DNA of 42,316 bases from Lentisphaerota bacterium (lineage in GTDB: Bacteria; Verrucomicrobiota; Lentisphaeria; Victivallales; Victivallaceae), in contig SUWE01000021.1 in assembly GCA_015061615.1 (NCBI GenBank), forward strand, positions 1 through 42,316, written 5' to 3'. Of the stretch, positions 34,398-42,316 are shown piece by piece. The notes under the pieces are model-generated. The model saw only the letters and a program-made list of their open reading frames with translations. It made no database searches and had not been told where the DNA came from. Every line of letters begins with the position of its first letter. Positions within the stretch are counted from its first letter, which is position 1. The position numbers were made by a program, and so were the translations under genes.

Positions 34398-35729
34398 ATG
34401 GCAGAGCAATCACGCAATTTTTTCATCGCCGCCCTGGGATGTCCTAAAAATCTCGTTGAATCCGAACTCATCGCCGGAGCGTTCCTCGCCGCCGGTGACT
34501 GCATTTGCTTCGATCCTGAAGATGCCGATGTCTACATTGTCAACACCTGCGCATTTCTTCCCGAAGCACGGGGCGAAGCCGCCGCTGAGTTGACCGATGC
34601 GGTTGAGTGGAAACGTGCAGTTCCCGGCAGAAAGATCGCGGTGGCAGGGTGTCTGATGAATCATCCGCAGTTTCCGGAGTTCAAGGCGCACTTCAAAGAG
34701 GTCGATCTCTGGTGCAAAATCAACGACACGGCAAGATTGCGCGATCTGCTTTTCAACGGTGCGGCGCCTTCAAGAAAAAGGAAATGTACCTATCTCTGCA
34801 ATGAAAACATGCCCAGAATGCAGCTTACTCTGCCGCACGTGGCATATCTGAAAATCTGCGACGGCTGCAACAACCGCTGTTCCTACTGCGCCATTCCCGC
34901 ATTGCGCGGCGAACTGCGTTCACGCCCGCTGGAGTCGGTTCTCAGTGAAGCGCGCACCCTGATCGCCAACGGAGTGAAGGAACTTATCGTCATTGCTCAG
35001 GATATCACCGCCTACGGTCACGATCTCAAATCCGGTGAAACTCTGGCAAAACTGCTGACGGAACTGGAAAAAATCGAAGGACACTTCGTTATCCGTCTGC
35101 TTTACACCCATCCGGCACACTACACCGATGAACTTATCGGAGTTCTGGCAAAATCGCAGAAAGTTCTCCCTTATCTGGATATGCCTTTACAGCACATATC
35201 CGACCGCATCCTTCAGGCGATGAACCGCCATACCGACAGTGCCAATATCAATAACCTGATCGCCAAACTCCGCGCAGCGATCCCCGGTCTCACACTTCGC
35301 ACCACCTTCATTACCGGATTGCCGGGTGAAAGTGAAGCTGAATTTGAGGAACTCTGTCAATTTGTGAAGGATTCCGGATTTGAACGCATGGGCGTATTCG
35401 CCTTTGCTCCGGAACCGGGAACCCCGGCGGCGGAAATGCCTGATCAGATACCGCTGGAAACAGCCGAAAAACGGGCGGCGGAACTGATGAAGATACAGCA
35501 GGATATCATGAAACGCGCCCAGCGTAAAAAGATCGGAACATCCATGCGGGTGCTTATCGACCAGATCGATGAAGGTACGGCATACGCCCGCGGGGCGGCA
35601 GATGCTCCGGATATCGACAATATCATCATGCTCAACGCCCAGCGTTCCATGAAAGCCGGAACTTTCATCGACGTGAAGATCGTAAAAACTGCCGGCAGTG
35701 ACCTTATCGCTGAAAAATCAAGGAAGTGA
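34398..35729 (+). CDS. rimO: Ribosomal protein S12 methylthiotransferase
   Basis: The protein has 443 residues and is a radical-SAM enzyme that methylthiolates an Asp of ribosomal protein S12. The N-terminal UPF0004 domain has ALGCPKNLVESE, VNTCAFLPEARGEA and VAGCLMN, whose three Cys bind the auxiliary cluster. The radical-SAM motif is CDGCNNRCSYCAIP, followed by LRSRPLESVLSEA and LDMPLQHISDRIL. The C-terminal ~65 residues fit a TRAM domain. ALGCPKNLVESE identifies RimO rather than MiaB. Confidence 0.95.
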   Translation: MAEQSRNFFIAALGCPKNLVESELIAGAFLAAGDCICFDPEDADVYIVNTCAFLPEARGEAAAELTDAVEWKRAVPGRKIAVAGCLMNHPQFPEFKAHFKEVDLWCKINDTARLRDLLFNGAAPSRKRKCTYLCNENMPRMQLTLPHVAYLKICDGCNNRCSYCAIPALRGELRSRPLESVLSEARTLIANGVKELIVIAQDITAYGHDLKSGETLAKLLTELEKIEGHFVIRLLYTHPAHYTDELIGVLAKSQKVLPYLDMPLQHISDRILQAMNRHTDSANINNLIAKLRAAIPGLTLRTTFITGLPGESEAEFEELCQFVKDSGFERMGVFAFAPEPGTPAAEMPDQIPLETAEKRAAELMKIQQDIMKRAQRKKIGTSMRVLIDQIDEGTAYARGAADAPDIDNIIMLNAQRSMKAGTFIDVKIVKTAGSDLIAEKSRK

Positions 35730-35737
35730 CCGCGCGT

Positions 35738-37267
35738 ATGAAAAAATTCCTTACATTGATCCTGCTTCTGCTCGTGCAGGGATATATCTTTGCTGCCGGG
35801 GCAGATTTTCACGGCGGCATACTCGCCGCACTGAATGAAACCGATCCGCGTATCCGTGCCGGCAGGATCATTGATGCGCTGGAAAATTCATCAGAATCAA
35901 AATGCAGCGTTGCCGCACTGGCTGTACTTTCCGATGATTTGATACTCTGTGCGCCGGATGAAACTTTGCTTTCAAGATTGACGGCTCTGATGAAAAAATA
36001 TCCCGCAGAGTGGAAAATTGCCATTCTTGCAGGTAAAATGGCACAGTTGAACCGGACGTATACTGATGAGCTTGTTGATAATATGCAGAAGTTTCTGATG
36101 GATGCCGATTTCAGCACTCTTCCGGAAAAAAGTGAACTGTCGCTGAATATGCTTGTCCATTGTGCAAATTTCCGTTTCAACCGGGCAAAAGATTACCGGA
36201 ATACCGCAAAATTTTTCAATCAGCTGGTCAATAAAAATCCCCGTTCCGCCCAACTGCTCCGGGCAGCGGCAGTGATCCAGATAAACAACGGTTTCCGCGC
36301 CTGCGGCACTGCACCGGGATTGCCCGGATATGAAAAACTTGCCGCAACTGATATTTGGAAATCCTCTTTGAACTCCATTGCGGCGAAACTTGAAAATGCC
36401 GAAGTAAAAAGCGCCGCAGATGCCAATGCGGTCGTCACAGCAGCGCTGCTGCTCAAGCATCCGGAAACTGCCGGAATGCTGAAAAAATATTCCTCCGCCT
36501 TTCCCGGAAGCAACTGGAGTACGCTTTCGGCGATCATCGCCAGAGATACAAAGACCCCGGCCCTCTTTATTCCGGGAAAAAACATCATGCAAAACTTCAA
36601 CGGATATCTCACTGTAAAAGATTTTTCCGCCGCACGGAAAATTATACGCAACTACAACGCCCATGTCCGCAACAATCTGGATATCATCCTCAAAAACGCT
36701 GAAGACAGGCACCATGAAGTTGCCGAACTTGTCCATTCCCCCGCGTTCAAGTTTCAGGAACTTTTCCATGAGTCACTGAATGCCCTGATAACCTCCGTTC
36801 ATATCGTTAAAGATAAAAAAGCGGCGGAAAAACTCCTGAAAGCCACCGTTGATGATATTGAAAAAAACGGCGGTAAATACAGCGGTTTTATCACCTGTAA
36901 CGCAATCGGCTATGTTGCGGCAGATCTGGATATCGCCTTGAGTGATGCGGAAAAACTTATCCGCACAGCAGTGCATACCCTTCCGGAAGAAGCGTCGTTC
37001 CGCGACAGTCTGGCGTGGGTGCTTTTCCGTCAGGGGCGCTTTGCCGAAGCTGAAAAAGAGATCGATGCCGCGTTGGAAAACTGTTCCGCCGGATTATCTT
37101 CATCTGTAATTTATCTCCACGCGGCGCAGATAAAATTTTCCTGCGGCAGACCGGTCGAAGCAAGAAAGATGCTCAACCGGGCAAAAGCACTTTATCTGCC
37201 CGATGCAAAAGAGTGCAGCGAATATGATATAAACATTCAGAAAAATTTGGAAAATCTTTTGAAATGA
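35738..37267 (+). CDS. Secreted TPR-repeat protein of unknown function
   Basis: The protein has 509 residues with a signal peptide (about residues 1-21, MKKFLTLILLLLVQGYIFAA). The body is alpha-helical, and the C-terminal part contains clear TPR-like units (SFRDSLAWVLFRQGRFAEAE, then YLHAAQIKFSCGRPVEARKM). It is probably periplasmic or surface scaffold-like. ATG 35738 is preferred to the GTG at 35726, which is too close to the AAGGAAG ribosome site. It starts 8 bp after the rimO stop and overlaps rlmN by 4 bp. Confidence 0.8.
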   Translation: MKKFLTLILLLLVQGYIFAAGADFHGGILAALNETDPRIRAGRIIDALENSSESKCSVAALAVLSDDLILCAPDETLLSRLTALMKKYPAEWKIAILAGKMAQLNRTYTDELVDNMQKFLMDADFSTLPEKSELSLNMLVHCANFRFNRAKDYRNTAKFFNQLVNKNPRSAQLLRAAAVIQINNGFRACGTAPGLPGYEKLAATDIWKSSLNSIAAKLENAEVKSAADANAVVTAALLLKHPETAGMLKKYSSAFPGSNWSTLSAIIARDTKTPALFIPGKNIMQNFNGYLTVKDFSAARKIIRNYNAHVRNNLDIILKNAEDRHHEVAELVHSPAFKFQELFHESLNALITSVHIVKDKKAAEKLLKATVDDIEKNGGKYSGFITCNAIGYVAADLDIALSDAEKLIRTAVHTLPEEASFRDSLAWVLFRQGRFAEAEKEIDAALENCSAGLSSSVIYLHAAQIKFSCGRPVEARKMLNRAKALYLPDAKECSEYDINIQKNLENLLK

Positions 37268-38289
37268 AGCCGTTCCTTGCCGCCGCAACTGTCGATGAAT
37301 TGAAAACTTACTGCAAAGAACACGGGTTTCCGGCGTTCCGGGCAACTCAGATCGACTCCTGGCTCCACACTCATTGCATCATTGAGCCGGATAAGATGAA
37401 AAATCTGCCAAATGACCTGAAAACTGCATTGAAACAGGATTTTCATGCTCCCGGTTCAACAGTCGCGGAAATATCCTCATCCGCCGATAAAGTAGATAAA
37501 CTCCTGCTGAAACTGCATGATGGCGAACACATTGAAATGGTCACGATCCCGACAGACAAACGCCTGACCTTCTGTCTGAGTACACAAGTCGGCTGTCCGG
37601 TGGGGTGTTATTTCTGCGCTTCAGGCAGAAACGGTCTGACCAGAAATCTGACCGCAGGTGAGATGCTCGAAGAATTCTGCATCGGCACTGCCCATGCCGG
37701 CAGACCGGACAACCTCGTTTTCATGGGTATCGGCGAAGGATTACTGAACTTTGAGGAGCTGGCAAAATGTTTGAACACCCTGGTGGATCATTTCACATTC
37801 TCCCCCCGCAGAATAACGGTTTCGACAAGCGGTTTTGTTCCGGGAATGAAAAAATTTGCCGCATTGAAGCGGGAGTTCAATCTGGCAGTGAGCCTTCATG
37901 CTCCGGATGATGTCACACGGGCAAAACTCATTCCGCCGAAATTGCGTTATCCGGTTGCCGAAGTCCTTGCCGCCGCCGACGGGATCGCCAAAGCAAACAA
38001 CCGGCAGTACACACTTGAATACACCCTTATCGAAGGGATAAATGATTCTGCTGTCCACGCGGAAAAACTGGGGAAACTCGCTTTTGCCCATCATGCAAAA
38101 GTAAATCTTATTCCTTATAATGAAACCGGCGGCATGTTCCGCCGTCCACGTGCAAAAGTCATAGATGATTTTGAAGCCGCTGTCGGAGCGACCGGAGCAA
38201 GGATCACCCGCAGAATAGAGCGCGGCTCAGAAGAAACTGCCGCCTGCGGACAGCTTCGCGCGGTAAAAAAAAGAAATTCCGGAGAGTGA
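37264..38289 (+). CDS. rlmN: 23S rRNA (adenine-2503-C2)-methyltransferase
   Basis: This 341-residue radical-SAM enzyme methylates A2503 of 23S rRNA (and A37 of some tRNAs in known relatives). The helical N-terminal domain (FPAFRATQIDSWLHTHCI) precedes the motif CPVGCYFCASGRNGL (CX3CX2C). LTFCLSTQVGC and ETAACGQLRA provide the two Cys used in the methyl-transfer mechanism. MGIGEGLLNFEEL corresponds to the family MGMGEPL form, here with GEG instead of GEP. It overlaps the TPR gene (ATGA). Confidence 0.93.
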   Translation: MKPFLAAATVDELKTYCKEHGFPAFRATQIDSWLHTHCIIEPDKMKNLPNDLKTALKQDFHAPGSTVAEISSSADKVDKLLLKLHDGEHIEMVTIPTDKRLTFCLSTQVGCPVGCYFCASGRNGLTRNLTAGEMLEEFCIGTAHAGRPDNLVFMGIGEGLLNFEELAKCLNTLVDHFTFSPRRITVSTSGFVPGMKKFAALKREFNLAVSLHAPDDVTRAKLIPPKLRYPVAEVLAAADGIAKANNRQYTLEYTLIEGINDSAVHAEKLGKLAFAHHAKVNLIPYNETGGMFRRPRAKVIDDFEAAVGATGARITRRIERGSEETAACGQLRAVKKRNSGE

Positions 38290-38294
38290 ATATC

Positions 38295-38627
38295 ATGAAA
38301 AGAATCGTTATACTCATGCTTCTTATTCTGCTGGCGGCAACCGGATGTTACAACCGGCGCGCCCTTGACCGCCGCCCGCAGCCGAAACCGAAACCGCACC
38401 ACACCCGTCAGCATGACCGCAAAAAAAATGACGGCAAACTCTTTGACTCGGTCTTTCACCGCAATCCGCACCGGCTGGAAAATTCCAATCTCACCCCCGC
38501 TGAACGCAGATTGATCGAAGAACACGACTTGCGCAATGACCGCGATCTGAACAAGGCGCGTAAAAAATACGGCGATACCCGCAATCAGGATTGGGTGTTC
38601 GGCACGAAAAACGGTTCGGTCTTTTGA
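38295..38627 (+). CDS. Small basic putative lipoprotein
   Basis: The protein has 110 residues. The N-terminus MKRIVILMLLILLAATGC is a lipoprotein-type signal with Cys18 as the likely lipidated residue, although the -3 position is Ala instead of the preferred Leu. The mature part is rich in Arg, His, Lys and Pro, then acidic-basic helical (LTPAERRLIEEHDLRNDRDL). I do not recognise a family. ATG 38295 follows GGAGAG at good spacing. It lies 5 bp after rlmN. Confidence 0.7.
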   Translation: MKRIVILMLLILLAATGCYNRRALDRRPQPKPKPHHTRQHDRKKNDGKLFDSVFHRNPHRLENSNLTPAERRLIEEHDLRNDRDLNKARKKYGDTRNQDWVFGTKNGSVF

Positions 38628-38646
38628 TTCCGGCAGGGAGCGTATT

Positions 38647-39468
38647 ATGGATTCTGATTTTGATCTTTTTGATTTTGTCCGTGAACAGGAAACTCCTGTT
38701 CCTGCACCGCAAGCTGCCGCAACTCCTGCTCAGGAGCAGGAAAAAGTATTGAGCAAAGCGGAGCTGAGACAGGCGGCTATGGCATTTCTTGCGACACTCA
38801 AACCGGCTGGTATCGCCGCCAATGTGCCGACCAGAAGAAGCAAGTACCGCGTTGCCGCCGCCGGATTCTGGCGTCCGGAAAATCACCGCAAAAATCATAC
38901 CGTCACCAAAACTGCCATCATCGTCATGTACGATGATCTGGATTGCTGTTTCAGCGATTGTGCCGGCAGAGATGAACGGATCGCCGTTATTACAAAACTT
39001 CAGGAGGAAAAAGAGCTTCTGGAAGCGGATATCCGGCGTGATGAACCGCATCTTGCCGCGGCAGATGACCTTTTCGGCGATTTCCGCACCTGGGATTACG
39101 CTTCAAGCACCAACCCTGCCTACCGGAAAATCTGCCGAAAACTGGATAAGGAAGTGCGCCTGCTCACTCAGGGCAGCAAACTTGAATATATCCGCAGAGC
39201 CGGAAATGCCGATCTCTGTTTCCTGGCAGTTCCGGAAAATCTCATCGACCCCGCAGTTATCCCGATAGAATGGGGAGTGGTGGAACTGACCGCCAAACCG
39301 CGCGGATTCAAACTTCTGCGCAATGCAATGCGTTTGAGTGATGTCACGCCTGACGGAAGATTGCAGCTTGCTCTCAACGTCGCCGCCGCCGCCGCAAAAT
39401 CCGCCTGCTTTGCCAACGGAGTCGACGCCGACGGTAAAATGCGCCGTCCCCCGAAACGCAGAAGATAA
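38647..39468 (+). CDS. Unknown cytoplasmic protein, possible PD-(D/E)XK/MmcB-like fold
   Basis: The protein has 273 residues, no signal peptide, and a Pro/Ala/Gln-rich N-terminal segment (residues ~15-40). I do not firmly recognise it. The segment RRAGNADLCFLAVPENLIDP followed by VIPIEWGVVELT resembles the end of MmcB-type and similar nuclease-like folds, where a polar strand is followed by an FAVP strand and a Gly turn. The usual catalytic E-x-K is not obvious, so a nuclease role is only a guess. The C-terminus is basic (MRRPPKRRR). It lies 19 bp after the lipoprotein gene and ends at a terminator. Confidence 0.7.
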   Translation: MDSDFDLFDFVREQETPVPAPQAAATPAQEQEKVLSKAELRQAAMAFLATLKPAGIAANVPTRRSKYRVAAAGFWRPENHRKNHTVTKTAIIVMYDDLDCCFSDCAGRDERIAVITKLQEEKELLEADIRRDEPHLAAADDLFGDFRTWDYASSTNPAYRKICRKLDKEVRLLTQGSKLEYIRRAGNADLCFLAVPENLIDPAVIPIEWGVVELTAKPRGFKLLRNAMRLSDVTPDGRLQLALNVAAAAAKSACFANGVDADGKMRRPPKRRR

Positions 39469-39476
39469 GCACAGAA

Positions 39477-39522
39477 GGGGCTGTTGCAAAACCTGATGTT
39501 TTGCGCTCAGCCCCATTTTTTT
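39477..39522 (+). terminator. Terminator after the rimO-rlmN gene run
   Basis: GGGGCTGTTGCAAAAC (39477-39492) pairs imperfectly with GTTTTGCGCTCAGCCCC (39498-39514) across a CTGAT loop, followed by seven T (39516-39522). The stem core and loop match those of the stem-loop at 13356-13390. Confidence 0.85.
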
Positions 39523-39543
39523 GATATTTATATACTCAAGTAC

Positions 39544-39572
39544 TTGACACACAAATATTCAGGTGATATATT
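39544..39572 (+). promoter_or_regulatory. Promoter of the Cys-rich paralogue pair
   Basis: TTGACA (39544-39549) is a perfect -35 box. TATATT (39567-39572) lies 17 bp on, and the GTG start codon is 33 bp further downstream. Confidence 0.88.
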
Positions 39573-39605
39573 AAACTGCGTATTTATTTCATAAAGAGGT
39601 GGGCC

Positions 39606-40631
39606 GTGAATAAAATATCTGTTTTTACTTTACTTCTGGCGGCAGTTCTGCACACATTCGCGACTTTTGCGGATGAGAAAGATAAAAAAATCGCCAAATT
39701 GCGTTCAGAAATAGCGGAACTGGAACAGACTCTCAATTCCATGCGCAATGACATTCCCTCTGACAAAACGATCCGGAACTATCTGCGCTGCTATGTCCAC
39801 TGCATCAAAATGGCTCCGGTCACCTGCCGCGTACAGATGAGTCACCTGCGCAAAAAAACGATCCCCGGCGGAGTGTACTACATAAACTGCCTTGATATCG
39901 GTCCCAAATGCAACTACCCCGGATACGGCATACGCGTCAGTCCCAACCACAAACACCGCGGTTGTATTCATTACGATGACCGCAATTACTGGTTTGTCAC
40001 CTACGTCTGCACCCGGCACCGCTACAAATGGAACTACAATCTGGTGCAGAAATATGCCGCACTGTTCAAACGTTATTACCGGTTCGACGTTTATTTCAAA
40101 CGTTATGAGATCGCTGAAAAGCAGCTTCAGGAAAAACGTCAGGAACTCAATATCCTCGCACCGCCGCAGTTGGAACTGGATGACGAGGAAGCTCCGGCAG
40201 CTACGAGCGCCCCTGAGAGTATCACACTCCACCTCGGCGTGGAAAATTATGTGATAATCGAGCTGAAAAAAAACAAGTTCACCGTCTCTGCCGGGGCAAA
40301 AAATATTGGAATCAGCCCGGAACTTGCCAAAAAAGCTCCTTCAGTCTATTTCAAAAAACCGGCATGCCGTATCACAAATGATGACGGAGACAAAAAGGTC
40401 TGGAGCATCAACAAACCGTTCACCCTTGATTTTGAAGCAGACAGGATCTCTGAAATCAAAGTGTTGAAGCCGGGCAGGAAAAAGGTGAAAGTTTATAAGC
40501 TGGATAAGAACAATCAGAAAACCGCTCAGGCTGAAAAAAGTGATAAAGTGTTGTACACCGGTACAAAAATCGGTATATATAACAATAACGCAGATGCTGA
40601 AGAATACAAAATCAAAGTAATTTTTGAATAA
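39606..40631 (+). CDS. Secreted Cys-rich protein of unknown family, long paralogue
   Basis: The 341-residue protein has a signal peptide (about residues 1-22), then a coiled-coil-like segment (KDKKIAKLRSEIAELEQTL). Residues ~50-150 hold a Cys-rich module: CYVHCIKM, C seven residues after the second Cys, PGGVYYINC, KCNYPGYG, GCIHYDDRNYWFVTYVC and RHRYKWNYN. A second helix (EIAEKQLQEKRQELNIL) links to a ~140-residue C-terminal beta-rich domain that is not shared with its neighbour. I know no family for this. GTG is the start, with AGAGG 8 bp upstream. It is 11 bp before the shorter paralogue. Confidence 0.75.
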   Translation: MNKISVFTLLLAAVLHTFATFADEKDKKIAKLRSEIAELEQTLNSMRNDIPSDKTIRNYLRCYVHCIKMAPVTCRVQMSHLRKKTIPGGVYYINCLDIGPKCNYPGYGIRVSPNHKHRGCIHYDDRNYWFVTYVCTRHRYKWNYNLVQKYAALFKRYYRFDVYFKRYEIAEKQLQEKRQELNILAPPQLELDDEEAPAATSAPESITLHLGVENYVIIELKKNKFTVSAGAKNIGISPELAKKAPSVYFKKPACRITNDDGDKKVWSINKPFTLDFEADRISEIKVLKPGRKKVKVYKLDKNNQKTAQAEKSDKVLYTGTKIGIYNNNADAEEYKIKVIFE

Positions 40632-40642
40632 AGGAGAGTACC

Positions 40643-41179
40643 ATGCTGAAAAAAATATTTTCCCTTATCATGATTGCCGGGGTTGCCATGTGCAACCTTT
40701 ATGCCGCTGATGATGAGGATGAAGAAGAAAAACAGATCGAACAGGCGATCTACCGTCTGACCATGCGTCAGAGAGAACTGGAAAGATTGATGCCTTCCAA
40801 AAAAATCTGGAAGAGAATGGATTGCTATGTACGCTGTGTAAAAATGATCGAATCCTGCTGCCGTTACCAGATGGCGGGACTGCGCGAAAAAACTCTGCCC
40901 GGAGGAATCTACTACGCATCATGCCCCGGCAAATGCAATTACGGTAAAAAAATCAATCATCCTCCCAAACGTTACAAAGATATTTCCGGCTGTGTCCATT
41001 ATGACAAAAACGGTTACTGGTTCGTAACTTACGTCTGCTATTTCCACAAAATGCACTGGTATTTTGAACTGGCGAACAGATATAAACTCATGGAAAAGCG
41101 TTACCCGTCTTACGAGTTCCACCGTAATGAGTACAGAAAAAATCTCAAAAAGATCAAACAACTTCGGGACGAAGATTGA
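40643..41179 (+). CDS. Secreted Cys-rich protein of unknown family, short paralogue
   Basis: The 178-residue protein has a signal peptide (MLKKIFSLIMIAGVAMCNLYAA), an acidic then helical segment, and the same Cys-rich module as its neighbour: CYVRCVKM, ESCCRYQM, PGGIYYASC, KCNYGKK, GCVHYDKNGYWFVTYVC, KMHWYFEL. The two align without large gaps across about 100 residues. The C-terminal domain of the long copy is missing; the protein ends after a basic helix. It follows GGAG at proper spacing. It looks like a tandem duplication with loss or gain of the second domain. Confidence 0.78.
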   Translation: MLKKIFSLIMIAGVAMCNLYAADDEDEEEKQIEQAIYRLTMRQRELERLMPSKKIWKRMDCYVRCVKMIESCCRYQMAGLREKTLPGGIYYASCPGKCNYGKKINHPPKRYKDISGCVHYDKNGYWFVTYVCYFHKMHWYFELANRYKLMEKRYPSYEFHRNEYRKNLKKIKQLRDED

Positions 41180-41196
41180 TTTGATTCATACCATAC

Positions 41197-41228
41197 AGAG
41201 GCAGATTCTCAGGAGTCTGCCTCTTTTT
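41197..41228 (+). terminator. Terminator between the Cys-rich pair and ispH
   Basis: AGAGGCAGA (41197-41205) and TCTGCCTCT (41216-41224) form a perfect 9-bp stem with a 10-nt loop, followed by T (41224-41228). The ispH stop codon lies inside the loop. Confidence 0.88.
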
Positions 41229-42084
41229 CTGCCTCGGCGAATCCGGCTTTTTCAAGTGCGGAAACAACACCGTCAAAAAGATATTGCGGAGTGCTGGCGC
41301 CGGAGGTAATGCCGATGCAGTCAAAAGAGAGCATTTCCGGAGTGATTTGCGAAGCATCGTCGATAAGCGCCGCTTCGATCCCGGTACGGCGGGCGATCTC
41401 CATCAGGCGGCGGGCATTGGAACTGTGCAGCGAACCGATTACGAGGACGGCGTCACACTTTTTGGCAAGTTCCAGAACCGCGATCTGCCTTTTCCATGAA
41501 GCATCGCAGATATTGGAACACTCTTTGAGCTGAGGGAAACGTTGTTTCAACTTTTCAAGAGCGGCATTGACCTCACCGTGGTCAACAGTAGTCTGGGAAA
41601 TAAAAACCGGATTGCGCAAATCGGGCAGAGAATCCACCTCATCCGCCGAAGAAATGATAAAGAGTTTTCCGGCGGCGGAGTATCCGGCGACTCCGGCAAC
41701 TTCAGGGTGTCCGGCTTTGCCGAAAAGGATAAGTTCCTCCTCCTTCCCCAATCCGGCGGCGATACGGTGGAGCTTTTTCACCAGCGGACAGGTCGCATCA
41801 ACACACTCACCGGCGCGGGCGCGCAAAGCAGTTTCAAGTTCCGGGGCAACGCCGTGAGCGCCGATAACAAGGGGGGCACCCTGCGGTACATCTTCAATTT
41901 TATTAACAAAACTGACTCCCTGACGGATAAAAGAATCGGTAACAGAGCGGTTATGGACAAGTTCATTAAAGACAAAAACCCCCTGCCCTGCACGGTCGAC
42001 AAGTTCCTGCAAGGTATTCAACGCGGTATGAACGCCGCCGCACATACCGAAAATTTCAGCTTTGAAGTAATATTTTTTTGACAT
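41209..42084 (-). CDS. ispH: 4-hydroxy-3-methylbut-2-enyl diphosphate reductase
   Basis: The 291-residue enzyme is the last step of the MEP isoprenoid pathway, making IPP and DMAPP. The three Cys that bind its iron-sulfur cluster are in FGMCGGVHTA (Cys15), DATCPLVKK and SNICDASWKRQ. The catalytic Glu follows HPE in FGKAGHPEV, and conserved His occurs in IGAHGVAPE and in LHSSNARR. ATG 42084 is chosen; an extended frame to 42252 crosses the tRNA gene and translates it in reverse, so it is an artefact. The upstream 88 bp are shared with the divergent tRNA promoter. TTGCAT with TATAAC at 16 bp is a weak candidate promoter for this gene. Confidence 0.95.
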   Translation of the reverse strand: MSKKYYFKAEIFGMCGGVHTALNTLQELVDRAGQGVFVFNELVHNRSVTDSFIRQGVSFVNKIEDVPQGAPLVIGAHGVAPELETALRARAGECVDATCPLVKKLHRIAAGLGKEEELILFGKAGHPEVAGVAGYSAAGKLFIISSADEVDSLPDLRNPVFISQTTVDHGEVNAALEKLKQRFPQLKECSNICDASWKRQIAVLELAKKCDAVLVIGSLHSSNARRLMEIARRTGIEAALIDDASQITPEMLSFDCIGITSGASTPQYLFDGVVSALEKAGFAEAEKEADS

Positions 42085-42131
42085 AGTTATATAAAATACA
42101 CCACAAAATGCAATTTTTCCACCTTTATTGC

Positions 42132-42160
42132 TTGAAATATTCACAAAACGGGTATATATT
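42132..42160 (+). promoter_or_regulatory. Promoter of tRNA-Pro
   Basis: TTGAAA (42132-42137) and TATATT (42155-42160) have a 17-bp spacer and lie 12 bp before the mature tRNA. Confidence 0.88.
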
Positions 42161-42172
42161 AGGTAACATGAT

Positions 42173-42251
42173 CGGGATATAGCGCAGCCTGGTTTAGCGC
42201 GTTTGTCTGGGGGACAAAAGGTCGGGAGTTCGAATCTCCCTATCCCGACCA
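42173..42251 (+). tRNA. tRNA-Pro (anticodon GGG)
   Basis: The gene folds as a cloverleaf: acceptor CGGGATA pairs with TATCCCG; D arm GCGC/GCGC; anticodon stem TTTGT/ACAAA with loop CTGGGGG, giving anticodon GGG; T arm GGGAG-TTCGAAT-CTCCC; CCA is encoded. The D loop is long (11 nt). It reads CCC and probably CCU proline codons. A run of eight T follows the CCA and probably serves as part of a terminator. Confidence 0.96.
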
Positions 42252-42316
42252 TTTTTTTTGTTCTCTCTTGTCCGGTCCTTTATGACCTGATTTTTTGTTT
42301 TAAACCCGTTCGTGGC

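Noticed and set aside
42085-42252. N-terminal extension of ispH starting MVGIGRFELPTF
   Set aside because: This is the reverse translation of the tRNA-Pro gene and its leader; the IspH family starts near 42084.

Overview
The window looks like a chromosomal segment of a Lentisphaerae-type (Victivallis-like, probably gut-associated) bacterium. This is inferred from three pseudopilin-like proteins with an [20 protein letters not shown] segment and a C-terminal H-X9-DG motif, their placement beside secreted glycan hydrolases, and the mix of housekeeping genes. No ribosomal RNA or named marker was available to confirm it. No CRISPR array, insertion sequence, integrase or phage gene was seen.

Positions 1-21070 form an accessory carbohydrate region with three loci of similar layout. 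Locus 1 (220-4841) has a divergent AraC-type regulator, a WbsX/GH99-like protein, a secreted esterase, a pseudopilin and a LamG-like secreted protein. Locus 2 (5155-13313) has a GntR/LacI-type hybrid regulator, a pseudopilin, a sugar isomerase-like TIM barrel, a DUF4091/GH123-like secreted protein and a GH38-like (DUF5054-type) protein. Locus 3 (14164-21068) has a second GntR/LacI-type regulator, then a separate promoter driving a pseudopilin, a small secreted protein, a large CBM9-like/TIM-barrel protein broken by a one-base frameshift, and a GH29 alpha-L-fucosidase. An AhpD-like gene sits between loci 2 and 3. Each locus therefore combines a sugar-sensing regulator, one pseudopilin and exported or cytoplasmic glycan-active proteins.

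Positions 21071-42316 are mostly housekeeping: an RpoD-family sigma factor; a serA-orf-purL operon; a nif3-rnhC-U32 peptidase operon; an amidohydrolase and glyS; a DUF4432-rimO-TPR-rlmN-lipoprotein-unknown gene run; two tandem secreted Cys-rich paralogues of unknown function; ispH; and tRNA-Pro(GGG).

Ten intergenic promoters have the same -10 hexamer (TATATT) and exactly 17 bp of spacer. The observations most worth following are the pseudopilin-linked glycan loci, the non-canonical residue before the pseudopilin cleavage site, perfect palindromes inside two pseudopilin genes, the novel Cys-rich pair, and the frameshift at 18476-18480.
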